From Rhabditoides inermis (Eukaryota; Nematoda; Chromadorea; Rhabditida; Rhabditidae), in assembly GCA_963966185.1 (NCBI GenBank), contig CAWZYM010000224.1, positions 247,501-311,500 of the forward strand: a stretch of 64,000 nucleotides of DNA, in the 5' to 3' direction. The notes beneath the pieces are model-generated. The model was not told where the DNA came from. It made no database searches and saw nothing but the letters and a program-made list of their open reading frames with translations. Positions 46,001 to 56,800 of the stretch are shown piece by piece. Numbering within the stretch: the first letter of the stretch is position 1; each line of letters opens with the position of its first letter. The position numbers were made by a program, and so were the translations under genes.

Positions 46001-47499
46001 TCCGAAACGATCAGCAGAACAGCAGACCAGAGCGCAAATTGTGAGTGCAAATTGTTCAATTCCCGGCACTCACCGATCTCTTCATTACTTCACTTCACGT
46101 GCTCGGGCATGTGAGAACAAAGAACGCCTTTTAAAATCGATATAACTTGCGTAAGAAAAAAGAAGAAAACGAAATGAAATGCATATAATATTATTCTGGG
46201 AGATAGTTTGCCAGATTACGGTAGAAAATCGATCTACCCTCTAGTCGCATTCGATCTACCTTCTAGTCGTGAGGAGACCCAAGCGCGCGCTTTCAAACGA
46301 TAATATTGATCAAAGAAGCCGGCATGCGAATCAAAGAGGCCGCGCGACACTCGACCATTTGCTCGCGCTGTCTGACCTCTCTCGCTCGCAACTGAGTTTC
46401 GCCAACTGACCCCGGCTGGCAATAACAGAAACTATCCTCCAGGCGAAGACTATATCTCACCTTTTCTGTAACATCTTGGATGCATTCAACCACCGAGTCT
46501 TCCTGGTGGGGAAGGGCAAGCAGTTGAACTGACGGTCACGACCCCATCCAGACACGTTATCACGCGCCGTGAACGACGTGTCAGCACAGTCACTCACAAT
46601 AGTATACTAAAACAAAAAAAAAACAATAAGCAATGTACTTATAAATGTACTCATCTATCTATCTATCTTTCTATATATCTATCCATATCCATATCCATAT
46701 CTATATCCATCTATATCTATTATCTATATCTATATCTATATCTATAATGATAGGTGTTTTCGAAACCATATACCAAAACACACCTTGAGAGCGTCTAGGT
46801 AGATCTCCTTGCACTTGGCGTCTCCCTTGATGAGTGGCTCCTCCCCGACAGTGTAGATGAGGAACTCCTTCGGCAGACTCGGAAGACGCACCTGGCCGAG
46901 CAGCCTACAACAAAGTATGTAGCACAACAGTAGCTTTCAAAAACTTTTCATACTTGTGGAGTGCCTTCTTGCGCCTCGCCTTATCGAGGCTGACCCATGC
47001 AATAACCGCCTTGTAGATTTCTTCCTCCCCTCTGACACACAAGCAGTCAGCTGAAAGCATTAAAGCACCATGACAACAACAAAAACAATACACATACCCG
47101 AGATAAGTCGCGTCAACTGTTCCTCGGTGAGGGTGAGGATCGCGTCGGACTCGATTAGCTTGCTGCAATGGGTAATTGTTCTATCAATAATATCCACAGC
47201 ACCTACACGCACTGACCCGAAGTTGCGAGCAGCAAACTGATGAGCTGCCTTCTCCAAGTCGGGGCAGTTGTAGCGGAAGGCGACATCAACAAAGGAGAAG
47301 CAGTTGGACACGGAGAGAGCCGACATCAGCAACCTACGATCGATAGATAAATTAAATTAAATCTTCAACTTAAATTACAATATACATTACTTAATAATAA
47401 TCTCACTTGACACACGCCTCCTTCAGATCGGTCATGAGCAGGTAATCTGCTAGATGCAGCATGTCCGTCACATTGCAGCCATCTAAACAAAAACAACTC

Positions 47500-47555
<56 letters not shown>

Positions 47556-49160
47556 CGAAACTCACCAATCTTGATGTATCCAGTGTACATGTACTGTGTG
47601 ATGTTGAATAGAAGGTCTCCGTCGGCGTCCTAACAAACAAACACCAAATTGAAAGCATACAACTTTTCGAAAACATACCTGCATCACAGCTCGTGCAGAT
47701 GTGGCATCGTCGAATCCGGAGGAGAACAGACGGCGGAAGTAGGGGGAAGCGGCAGCCAGCACATTCCGATGGGCGGGAATCTGGAAGGAAGGTTGGAGTC
47801 TATACAAACATGTGGTGCTGACCTCCCTCTCTACGCGCGCCTTCTTGACCGCTCCCGGTCCTCCACCACCGGAACTCGCCTCGCCCCCATTCGTGACAAG
47901 GACGACGTCACACAGCTCCTTGTTCCTGAAATTTCATTGCTATTTACATGATCAAGAAAACACTTGATCAACAACAAAACACCGAAACAGCGAATTGGAA
48001 ACGCAAACACAAATTATCTTTTAAAAGGACTTCCGTAAGAGAAGAGTTTGTGTTACTCAACGTAATGCAACAAAAGCTCATGCATTTTATCAATCGAAAT
48101 AGTAAACAAACCTGCTCTTTCTGCAATAAAAACTAATGCGAGCAAATGTTGTATGTCGGGAAATTGATTTCGGTATCCGATCGATTATATATAACTTGTT
48201 GAACTATTGGAGCAGGTTTGTGTACTATTTCGATTGATAAAATGCATGAGCTTTTGTTGCATTACGTTGAGTAACACAAACTCTTCTCTTACGGAAGTCC
48301 TTTTAAAAGATAATGAATGTACTTTTATTGGATTTCATAAAAAATCTATCTACATTAACATGAACCACAAAACATTTTTTTAAAGAAATCCAACAGTTCA
48401 CTCACCTTGTTGAGTCCAAAATTGTATAAAATTTGCAAAAAAGAGTTTAAGTAATGCTGATTGGAAAATTTACATTTCCAATGTCATTTCTATGTAAAAT
48501 CATATTTTACAAAAGGTTTGCCGCCAGCCGGAACCGAACTCGAGCCATGTGTCTCAACAGGCGCAATCGCTAACCACAACACTACTGTGCGCACTGCAGA
48601 GCACGCGATCTAAACGATATCAGTGCAATCCACAGGCAGTGCGGATTGTGCACCTCCTGTCTGCTGGGGGCAGCCGGTGCGCGCCACCCCCCCCCCCTAG
48701 AAAACGTTCCGTACACGGGGGATTGCCTGCCCCTCAGGGGGCGCGCGCGCGTATCTCGCTTCCTACAACAGCTAGCGTTACCAAAATCGAAACTTAACCA
48801 TTTTCTAACATCCTGATAACATCTATCAGCATCACATTGTTCTCGTAAAGATTCTAAGGAACCTTTCGTTCAATCGCCTTTTGCCGATTCTAGCGCGCGA
48901 CTAGGGTTAACACAAACCAACCAGCGCTGCCGCGCTGGTTGTAATATAAAAAAAAACTCACTGCCACATCTCGTTGAAGACGGTGAATGCGACGTTGGTG
49001 TAGCTCTTGTTTTTGAATTCGTAGTCCCTGAAACCAATAACATTACAAACATCTCACATGAAAGATACAGAATCCATTAGAAACACTATCTTCGCTCGCC
49101 TCACCTGATGACGGCAATTGCAGAAGACGTTGACCCTCCTATTACCGCCGGTGGAGCCAT
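40096..49160 (-). CDS. BTB-BACK-Kelch protein, copy C (609 aa model)
   Basis: Nineteen exons, 5' to 3': 49160-49105, 49027-48962, 47925-47823, 47780-47679, 47629-47566, 47482-47407, 47333-47217, 47162-47098, 47050-46954, 46904-46784, 46606-46461, 45874-45765, 42391-42280, 42212-42147, 41515-41415, 41371-41262, 41179-41030, 41000-40917, 40179-40096. Total 1830 nt with paralogue-identical structure. BTB, BACK and Kelch domains as in A and B. The penultimate exon has a GC donor (CAG|GCAAGT), and its acceptor dinucleotide is AA, not AG. An in-frame GAG 36 nt inside could rescue splicing with a 12-residue loss. Introns contain an RTE LINE, foldbacks and MITEs. Probably expressed but possibly drifting toward loss. 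Confidence 0.82.
40241..40620 (-). mobile_element. 3' fragment of an RTE-like LINE (Kelch C intron 18)
   Basis: Minus-strand frame resembles the C-terminal part of the LINE at 42945-45185 (shared RRV..W.P and VKWSDDLEE-like segment). Ends with GATCCTGGATAAAA and a (TTTGA)n-type tail at 40241-40275. Confidence 0.7.
40622..40868. mobile_element. ~247-bp MITE, copy 1
   Basis: Ends around GGATAGTT...GCCAG. Nearly identical, in inverted orientation, to 46192-46440. Contains two imperfect tandem GATCTACC..CTAGTCG motifs. In Kelch C intron 18. Confidence 0.75.
41524..41682. mobile_element. ~160-bp element with 12-bp terminal inverted repeats
   Basis: GAGGTCAGACTC at the left end and its inverse at the right. 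The interior has four GATCTTTCTG-type repeats. In Kelch C intron 14. Confidence 0.6.
41885..41975 (+). ncRNA. tRNA-like sequence within Kelch C intron 14
   Basis: Box A-like TGGTATTGTGG and box B-like GGTTTGATTCC at tRNA spacing. No convincing acceptor-stem pairing. It looks like the head of a tRNA-derived repeat rather than a working tRNA gene. The flanking motif AGTGGCCTATTT (41692) recurs at 45894. Confidence 0.4.
42414..42650. mobile_element. Head-hairpin repeat element (Kelch C intron 12)
   Basis: Second long copy of the element at 25857-26097, beginning with the GGGCGCGCAGCGCCCTCTC hairpin, in the same orientation on the plus strand. Confidence 0.7.
42820..45452. mobile_element. Foldback element split by an RTE LINE
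   Basis: Left arm (42820-42940) and right arm (45275-45452) are inverted copies sharing CAACAAAAG..GCATGCATAAA-type sequence and CGTAAAGAGAGTCAGTTTGT. The outer end resembles the ATTATCTTTTAAAAGTACTT family end. The LINE at 42945-45185 occupies its centre. Confidence 0.7.
42945..45185 (-). mobile_element. RTE-clade LINE, 5'-truncated, one frameshift
   Basis: Two minus-strand frames, 45159-44023 and 44080-43004, overlap across a T-run (near 44080-44086), consistent with a 1-nt frameshift. The end of the endonuclease is followed by a complete reverse transcriptase: DFAKAYDSIEHND, RQGCPLSPHLFN and YADDIILFA. The C-terminal domain then has RRIQAGW and LQWSDEFKK. The missing endonuclease N-terminus shows 5' truncation at about 45185. 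The 3' tail ACCGGATAAATGTTGAATTG ends in ATTGA-type repeats. It lies inside Kelch C intron 12, same strand as the gene. Confidence 0.88.
45880..46190. other. Kelch C intron 11 sequence, partly repetitive
   Basis: Starts with AGTGGCCTATTTTTAACGAT, shared with 41692. No coding sequence. Followed directly by the MITE at 46192. Confidence 0.4.
46192..46440. mobile_element. ~247-bp MITE, copy 2 (inverted relative to 40622-40868)
   Basis: Near-identical inverted copy, inserted in Kelch C intron 11, ending about 20 nt before the exon donor region at 46461. Confidence 0.75.
46650..46745. repeat. (TATC)n/(CCATAT)n microsatellite
   Basis: Compound tetra- and hexanucleotide repeat in Kelch C intron 10. 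Confidence 0.9.
47487..47557. repeat. (AAC)n microsatellite in Kelch C intron 5
   Basis: About 20 AAC units (GTT in transcript sense). The equivalent intron has about eight GTT in Kelch B (10208-10240) and only a couple in Kelch A. Confidence 0.93.
48013..48314. mobile_element. 302-bp foldback element (Kelch C intron 2)
   Basis: Arms of about 120 bp, ends ATTATCTTTTAAAAGGACTT. Shares ends but not inner stem with the other foldbacks. Confidence 0.85.
48525..48602 (-). ncRNA. tRNA-like sequence in Kelch C intron 2
   Basis: Minus strand: box A-like TAGTGTTGTGG and box B-like AGTTCGGTTCC with tRNA spacing. Downstream is GC-rich and ends in a hairpin (ACCAACCAGCGC / GCGCTGGTT) at 48915-48940. 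Probably a tRNA-derived repeat. Confidence 0.4.
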
Positions 49161-49707
49161 CTCCGACTACGGAAATGACTTAAACTGAATTGAGCAAAAA
49201 AGCAAAACACATAATAATAAAAAACTTTTCAAAAAAACTGAAACTCGGCATAACCAATGGTAAGTAGTAAAAGAGACGTAAAATCCTCATTTGTCACCAT
49301 GCACACAAAACGTACCGAAATTATTATGTGACAGGATGTGACAGGATAACTTAACATGGCGATAACATAATATGAAACATTGGTACAATGGTAAGATGGA
49401 GATGAGGATGTGTCGCAGATCAAATTATTCTCTCGTAATATGATTATCGATCGATTATCGATGTACTGCGCACTACCGGCGGACGCACGCGCCAGCCAGC
49501 CAGCTCAAGGAGAAGATCCGGAAAATTAGCCGCCCGACACTCAAAGGGACCCTCACAGCTGCCCAAATCCCTATTTTTGGGAACAACTTTTCTCAGGGGC
49601 GGGGCGCCGCGTCTCGCTTTTGTCGCGCGCTGCGGCCTGCCGGCAGATATGTAAATGAAGGGACACGTCAGTCTTATGGGCCGCCCATTGGTCGAATCGC
49701 CTGATTC
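49161..49707. promoter_or_regulatory. Upstream region of Kelch C and the small plus-strand gene
   Basis: Divergent spacing of about 550 bp between two start codons. An AATTCAG acceptor-like site lies about 28 nt before the Kelch C ATG. GC-rich near 49470-49700. Confidence 0.45.
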
Positions 49708-50013
49708 ATGTGTCTGCCGGCGCGGCGTGGCGGCCGCGTCGCGCTGCCCGCCTTTGAGAACTTTTCTCTATTGGGTGTTCTGCGGTTGATCCGCCGTGAA
49801 CCTGGTAGTATTAACACTTTGATTGCAGCCGTCCGAGCAGCCGGATCATTCTCCGAGCAGGTACATCACTCCTTGTCCCCTCCCCCCTTTCCTCTGACCG
49901 CCCCTCTGTTTCAGCTGGCATTCATGGCGCGTCTGCCGCGGAAGGCAAGGAGGTCGGTGGAGGCGGCGGCGCAGCGGGAAAAGGACCATTACTTGTTCAA
50001 ACTGACCCACTAG
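49708..50013 (+). CDS. Small basic protein (83 aa), unrecognised
   Basis: Two exons, 49708-49860 and 49915-50013, joined across a 54-nt intron with GTACAT donor and GTTTCAG acceptor, giving 252 nt in frame. The protein is Arg/Ala-rich with a short amphipathic middle and a basic segment (ARLPRKARRS). No signal peptide or TM. AATAAA at 50048-50053 sits 35 nt after the stop, a good poly(A) position. Some open reading through the intron also exists. Upstream exons are possible. Function unknown. Confidence 0.5.
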   Translation: MCLPARRGGRVALPAFENFSLLGVLRLIRREPGSINTLIAAVRAAGSFSEQVHHSLSPPPFPLTAPLFQLAFMARLPRKARRSVEAAAQREKDHYLFKLTH

Positions 50014-50047
50014 ATACTAACCTTGTACTCGTGATAATTGTACTCGT

Positions 50048-50053
50048 AATAAA
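50048..50053 (+). terminator. AATAAA poly(A) signal of the small gene
   Basis: Canonical hexamer 35 nt downstream of the stop codon at 50013. Confidence 0.55.
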
Positions 50054-50496
50054 CTCGTTTGTCTTATTGCGGCGACAATGTGTATGCACCGTGATTGGTA
50101 TTATGTGGATGTTACAGCCGTTCAAAACTGGTACCAATAATACAATGTGCATACTGAAACTCTGATAGAACATAATATAAAAAGAAAACACTACTTCACA
50201 TTATTGTAATGAAACATTAAAATTACCGTTCTTATCTCCTCTGCTCCTTCTCCTTCTCCTATCGACTGCTTCTCCAACTCTTCTCCGTACTCGTAGCGGT
50301 CGTCGTAGCGCTAAAATAATACGCGACACATATATAACCAAATTTTCGTTTACAATCGCTTTGACATGGGAACACGAAACGCAACCCTTATGTACAGTTT
50401 ACTCACATAGTTGTTGGTAGATCGCGAGTTGGAGCAGCACCGGCACCGGCATGTCGTTCGGGGTGCCACTATATCACATTATTCTATCAAATTATT

Positions 50497-50740
50497 TTGC
50501 TTCTCAAATTATTTTGCTATCACAATTCTAAGAAAAAGTGGCGCAGATCAAACTATTTTCCTATCGTAATCCGAAGGATGTGTCACAGATCAAACTATTC
50601 TAATACCGTAATCCTAAGGGGATGTCGCAGATCAAACTATTCTTCTATCGTACTCCTAAGCGAGTGCCGCAGATCAAACTATTTTTCTATCGTAATCCTA
50701 AGGAAGTGTCGCAGATCAAATTATTCTGCTACCGTAACCG
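50497..50740. repeat. 42-bp tandem repeat array upstream of Kelch C
   Basis: About six units, here with the peptide-like frame on the plus strand, that is, reversed together with the Kelch gene. Lies 1.3 kb upstream of the Kelch C ATG, beyond the small plus-strand gene. Confidence 0.85.
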
Positions 50741-51235
50741 TGTCATATTATTTGTTGTTTATTTGTGGCAATTTGACTGTAATTATTTAAATGGCGGTTC
50801 ACCCCTGTTCCTGTTCTTTCTGGCATCTCTTTTTTGTAGTGAGTATGCAGAGTAAGTCCCCTGTGATAAGAATTGCAGATCACTGGCCGAGCGTTCCACT
50901 AGAGAAAAGTTGCATGCTTTCATCACATTGCATTCGGACAACGTGTGTGTTTGTGTGTCGTTTGACTAGACTCTAGTCTACTCTTATCGCTCTCTCTCTC
51001 ACTCGCTTATACCTGCAAACAGGGTCAGCTCACAACAAATCAATCGGCACTCCTTTCACCGCCATTTGTCACCATCGTTGTTCGCTGCACACAATCTATT
51101 TAAAACTCTTGAATATGATGTTTCACGCGATTATTGTTTGTGTTAATTTCCGTTGATTGTTTATGTTTACTTCCGGATACTTCCGAATCAACTTTCGCAT
51201 GTCGTCATCTCCCAAAGTCATTTCGACATTGCAGG
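50741..51235. promoter_or_regulatory. Upstream region of the FAXC-like gene
   Basis: No coding sequence. An acceptor ATTGCAG|G lies directly before the ATG at 51236, consistent with trans-splicing. Confidence 0.45.
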
Positions 51236-52420
51236 ATGTTTGAAGGCTTCCAGTTCCCTACCATTCTTCAAACCATATTCGTGATTCTCTTCGGGAAGAT
51301 CATCGTCTTCGTGATCGATGTGGGAAAGAAGCTGATGGCTGGCGACGGGGTGAGTGGAGAGAGAGAGAGAGGGGGGGGGGGAGAGAGAGGGAGAGAGAGA
51401 AAGAGAGGGAGAGAGAGGGAGAGAGAGGGGGAGAGAGATCCCCCGTTTCAGCTCCACGAGCCCAACTTCAAGAAGGACGTCGTCTACCTGTGGCAGTTCC
51501 CCAGGAACAAGTACGTGCCCAACGTGTCACCCTTCTGCCTCAAGGTGAGTCTATAAATCGATAATTAATCAATTAATCGATATCGATTCCAGGTGGAGAG
51601 CTACCTGAAGCTGCACAACATCGCCCACGAGGTGAGTTTTGCGATTTCATGAACTGTCGACAAAACAAAAGCTAAAGCTGTAACGTGATAAGCGCGACGA
51701 TATTGGGAACAAGATAAGAAGCTTATTTCCTTATTAGGGTGAAATTTAAAAGCACTTGGTGGCGACGAAACGTAGGACAGAGGACAAATCACAAAAGTAT
51801 AATTTCGTGGTGACTCTGACTTGCTTGGCAAGGTAATGAATAGGTGCGCTACTCTATGACGGCTCGCTCGAAGCACGGTCTGCTCCCGTTCATCGAGCTC
51901 AACGGAAAACAGGTGAGGACAATAACTTATAGCATCAATGACAGATATATGAACTTAGATCGCCGACTCGCAGCTGATCCTCATTCACCTGGCGAAACAC
52001 TTCAACATCAAGGTGGAGAAAGAGAAAGAGAGAAAGAGAGAAAGAGAGAGAGAGGGAGAGAGAGAGGGGGGGAGGGAGGGAGGGAGAGAGAGAGAGAGAC
52101 CATTCAGGACTATTCGAGCCCCGAGTCCGAGGCTCTTGCTCGCACCATCTCCATTATGCTAGAGAAGCACACCTTCTTGTGAGTGCAATGATTTTCCCAT
52201 AAAGTTATGTTTGTGATTTCAACGCATATATGCATGCAATGTAATTTTTGATTTAATCAAATCAAAATATGGTCAAATGTTTTGGGGTCGAAAAGACGAT
52301 AATAGTTTTGTTTGTTTCGTTTATCAGCAGTGACAAATTATTTACAGCGCTATCTTCAAATACAAGGTGGTGGACAACTGCACTGTGTTCTGTCAGCATA
52401 TGCTGAGTGGAGTGGTGAGT

Positions 52421-52462
<42 letters not shown>

Positions 52463-52796
52463 AAGAAAGAGGAAGAGGTTGGCAGCTTGGCTCTGGTCTG
52501 GACGCTCTTCTCGCACCCGTTATGGCACTGGTCCTCAAGCAGCAGGTAAATCTATTTCTTGTAACCTTTCTCTAATGATGTAATTTTTCAGTCGATCGAG
52601 AAAATCACCAAGAACCTTGGAATGTTCGAGAACGAGGATTTCATGGAGCTGATCAAGAGGTGAGCTGACGAGGGAGGAAGAGAAAAGAAGGGAGGAAGAG
52701 CATGTGTGGAGAACATTGCAGAGATCTGGCTGTCCTGCAGACTTCTCTTGGCAACAAACAGTTCCTCACAGGCGACGAACCGACCGCGGTGAGTAG

Positions 52797-52831
<35 letters not shown>

Positions 52832-53051
52832 TTCTCTCTTTCTCTCTCTCTCTCATTCTCTCTCTCTCTCTCTCTCAATCTCTCGTTTGCAGGTGGACTG
52901 TTGTGTGCTTGGTGTGATTGGCTCGTCCACCTACCTGCCCTATGAGACCCCGGTGAAGACCCTTCTGCGGAACGAGTTCAAGGCGGTCAACGAGTACATA
53001 GACAGGGTCAGGGACATCATCTGGGGAACAGAGTTCGAGCAGAGGCACTGA
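51236..53051 (+). CDS. Failed-axon-connections / CDR-like GST-fold protein (286 aa)
   Basis: Eleven exons: 51236-51349, 51452-51544, 51593-51631, 51844-51912, 51959-52012, 52108-52178, 52348-52414, 52486-52545, 52592-52659, 52722-52788, 52893-53051. Total 861 nt. N-terminal hydrophobic anchor (about aa 9-27, [19 protein letters not shown]). The thioredoxin-like GST N-terminal domain contains YLWQFPRN and [13 protein letters not shown], the signature of FAXC and worm CDR proteins. A helical GST C-terminal domain follows, with [16 protein letters not shown]. Known roles of relatives: axon development in flies, cadmium response in worms. Enzymatic activity is not established. GA/CT tracts fill introns 1, 5, 7 and 10. 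Confidence 0.88.
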
Positions 53052-53119
53052 GTGGAAGTATTTCCACCGCAGGCAGCGATATCGGTGAAATCGTGTACTT
53101 CGTCCCATTGTATCTGATT

Positions 53120-53125
53120 AATAAA
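53120..53125 (+). terminator. AATAAA poly(A) signal of the FAXC-like gene
   Basis: Canonical hexamer 69 nt after the stop codon at 53051. Confidence 0.65.
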
Positions 53126-53835
53126 GTTTTTTGAGAAGTTGCAATGAAATAATAAAAAAAAATATTGAGATGGAACCACACTACATGTATGTATGTATGT
53201 ATACAGTTGTAAGTGAAACAAAATTGTCACATCTTATGACAGTAATTTATTCTCATGGCACATTTCAATTTTCAATAAAACAATGCATCTCACCAACGCG
53301 ATTCACACGAGAACCTATGTACACCGACAACAAACATCTAAATCAATATCAATCTCTAAAACGCCTACAAAATACAATGCATATGCAAATCGTGTGTAAA
53401 CGTAGTGCAATAGGTAAGACACGCATCATGCTTATTACTTCAATCGGTGTGTGTGTGAGAGCCTAGATTATGCGTGGATAGAATGGTGGGCAAGGAACGG
53501 GCATATTAGGCACTCGATATCACAGGAACCAGGTTCGACCACTAAGGAACCAGTCTCAGAACTTGGTGATCTCTTCTTCTTGGTGGCTGAATAGGGATCC
53601 TCTGGGTTTGATCGATTCCAGTGGCACAGGCGATTCGATCGGTCGATGCAGACTGCAATCACGCACATTCCAGTTAGAAGAGGAAACGAGTTAGGTGGGA
53701 TGCACACTCAATAGCAACTCGCACAACTCATACGATCAAAGTCAATGAACTGAATACATATACTAATGCACAAATCTCAAAACTAACTCAATGATATAAC
53801 CAAGTGAGTTATAACAAAGTACTCATCACTCTCAC
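53126..53835. other. Convergent intergenic region / 3'UTRs
   Basis: Lies between convergent FAXC-like (+) and ACK-like (-) genes. A TTTATT at about 53247 could be the kinase gene's poly(A) signal on the minus strand. Nothing else recognised. Confidence 0.5.
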
Positions 53836-56800
53836 TCACACAACTCGTGGTTTGGGCGGTACTGGCGGGGGCAGCCGCGCCCCAGCTCCAAAGCCATTCA
53901 GGTTGTCGTAGTTCAGGCGGGGGTCCCTCTTCGGGGGCAGCTCGGGGGGCGCCTGCTGCGACGCCTTGGGGGGAAGCGCCGGACTGCCGGTGGGCGGGGC
54001 CTGGAGGGGCGTCGCCGCGGCAGCGCACCTCGCACGCACTCGCGCCTCCCTCTCTTCCCTCTCCGCACGCTCCCTCGCAGCTTCCTCCTCTTTCAAGCGA
54101 AGCTCCTCCTCCTAAAAACATTGCATATATAGTAAATTATCCGTTTCGCTGCAAAACTATAAAAACAGATTAACACTTTCCATAATAACAACAAGAAATA
54201 ACGAAATAACCTCACCTTGGTAAGAATCTTGATGGGAATCCTCCTCTCCTGTCCTCCTCCTCCTCCTTCCTCCTTCTCCACCTGCTCCTCCTCCTTCCGC
54301 TCCTGCTCCTGCTCCTTCTCCGGCGCCTGTATGGTGACCCTCCTCACCGGCACCTCCACCACCGTCTTCCCCTCCTCCTGCTCCTTCTCCTGCTCCATCT
54401 CCCTCACCACAGTCTCCTCGTTGCCCCTCCTCGTGAGGGTCGCAGTGTGTGCGGGGGGAGGGGAGATGACTTGTCTGTCCCTGTCCCCGTCTTCCCCCTT
54501 GGGCGACTGTCCGTTCTGTTTCGGGTCGGCGGGTGGGGGTTCGGGCGAGTGACTGGCGAGTCTGTCGCCGCACTCCACGAGTAGACGGTACGCAGCCTGC
54601 GCCTCCCTGGACCACTCGGCTGAGGGGACGACCGATGAGAGACGCTCCTCCAGGTGGGCTCTGAAACACCTATACATCAACAATGACAATTGATAGAACA
54701 GCTTTCCTTGATCACCTCTACGCTACCGCTTCAAGCACAAAACACACTTTTTCAGTCCCGCTCTCGCAACTCGCAACACCTCTCAACGAAATCAGTGTTC
54801 CATAATGGTGCTGTGAGCGAATCTCAACTGTGCACTCACGTGAAGCTGGCCTCGGGTCCATCGGGGATGCGCCACTTGTCGTCGGCTGATTTCTCCGCCT
54901 TCCGACGCCGATCCTCCAATTCCCTCGTCACACGAATAGACTCGCGCTCCGACTGTAAACACGTATTTTTTATGTCTACATCAAATATATAAAAAGAATA
55001 ATAAATACTACTACAACAAGCTCACCTTGGCGGCGAACCTAGCACTCTCCTCGTCGGTCATCGGTCGAACCGCCGCCATAGGGACGCTGCAGACAAAAGA
55101 CACACAGTAAAAGCTAACAGCCAACAACTATCTGCTAGGAGAATACGAGACCAGTGAAAATACGCTCCACCCATCAATCATAACTGACATATCAAAAACT
55201 ATTCCAAAAAATCACTATTCCAATTTCTCTTGTGTGGTTTTTGGCCAACTCCCCCCCACTCACCTCCTCTTCTCCTTATCCTTCTCCCCCTCTTCCTCCC
55301 GCTTGATCAGCGGCCGTCTGTCCATCTCCTCGTCTCCCAGAATCGACAGCCCATAGTCCGTCAGCCGCCGATCCAGTGACGTCACCTCGTCGATCAGAGC
55401 AGTGTCCGCAGTAGACAGACTGAAACTTACAGTGTATGATACGTTTCATCAATCGATCAAACTTCAAACAGTAAATACACGAACTAATCAACTAATCAAT
55501 CGTTCATTGCAGCAACAAAACGACCCCTCTCCCTCTCCCCCACCCACCCGGATGGTGACACTTGTCCCGCCCCTTCTGCCCCTCTTCCTGCTCCTCCTCC
55601 AGCTGCCAGTCCCCCGATCGGACCGCGCGCATAGATAGCGTGCACTGGGCTGCAACGAACACCAAATTACAATCACGTACTACTTTATCATGGCAATAAC
55701 AATACTCTCTCTCTCTCTCTTCCTCTCCCTCTCCCCCCCCCACTCACCGCTGTCTTTCCCCAGCCGAGAACACGCTCGTCTCGCTCAGCCGGGACAGAGT
55801 CGACTGAGCAGAAGCCTGCAAGTCATTCAATCCTATTCATTATCGCTCGACATGCTTATATTATTATCCACGCCACTTTTCTGCAAAACTTGATCTAATC
55901 GAGAAACATGAGACTCACGAGAAATTCAATCATCGCATTACTCCACAGTAATGACTACAATCCCCCCCAAACAAAACTCACAGTGAGCGGCGGCGCAGTG
56001 GGCTGCAGTCCTCCCATTCCCCCGACCCCATTGGCCATGCTCTGTGTCCGTCTCGCATTGTGCGGACTCATCAGCGAGGCGGGCTTGGGTGCGATGATAG
56101 GGGGAGGAGGGGAGACTGGGTGGGGCTGAGAAGGGGCGCGCGCCAGTGGGGGAGACAGCGCCGCGTCACGAAGACGCACCGTGCTAGCCTGCAATACAGC
56201 ACTTATACGCTTCACCCACAATACATATCGGCTACTCAATCAATGACATTAATTATTCTTCGGCTCGCTAAGCACGTATATTACATTATATATAATATAT
56301 TACAAGGAATGTTCACCAAAAAACTCAAAATCCTACAAGGAAAGAAAATACGTTCACATTAAGCGGCACTCCATACCCATAGCTTCTAACACTCTCCAAC
56401 ATAACACCCTGACCATGCTAGGCGCGGGGCTCGGCCTGCCTCCTCCTCCCCCGACAGAGTGGACAGACAGCCCGGCGACCGAGGAGGGAGTGGTGGATCG
56501 GGGAGGGGCAGGCGACGAGGGCGAACCACACGAGACGGTCAGGTCCTTCTTGTCCAACTGAAAGCAGCACGGGTCAAACTAAATACATAATCATGTGGCC
56601 GCGGTAATTATGTTACCGCTAATGATGGCAAAGGTTGAAAAGGCGAATAAGTACGTTCCATCACAATCACATAGCGAGAGATTCTGTTTAGATACAATTG
56701 CCTCAATAGTTGACTATTAGAAAAATAAGTACGCGGGAGTCAAGTAAAAACAGTTCTTAAGTTGATTAATTCATAAATCCGCTCAATCATAAACTTAAAA

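Noticed and set aside
50185..50455. Minus-strand exons with an acidic, Tyr-rich frame and a Cys-rich start
   Set aside because: Only one convincing junction, no start codon or domain, and it abuts the 42-bp array; too weak to call.
54157..54669. Alternative Gly-rich frame over the ACK Glu-rich exon
   Set aside because: Shadow of the real frame; phases at both exon borders support the Glu-rich reading.
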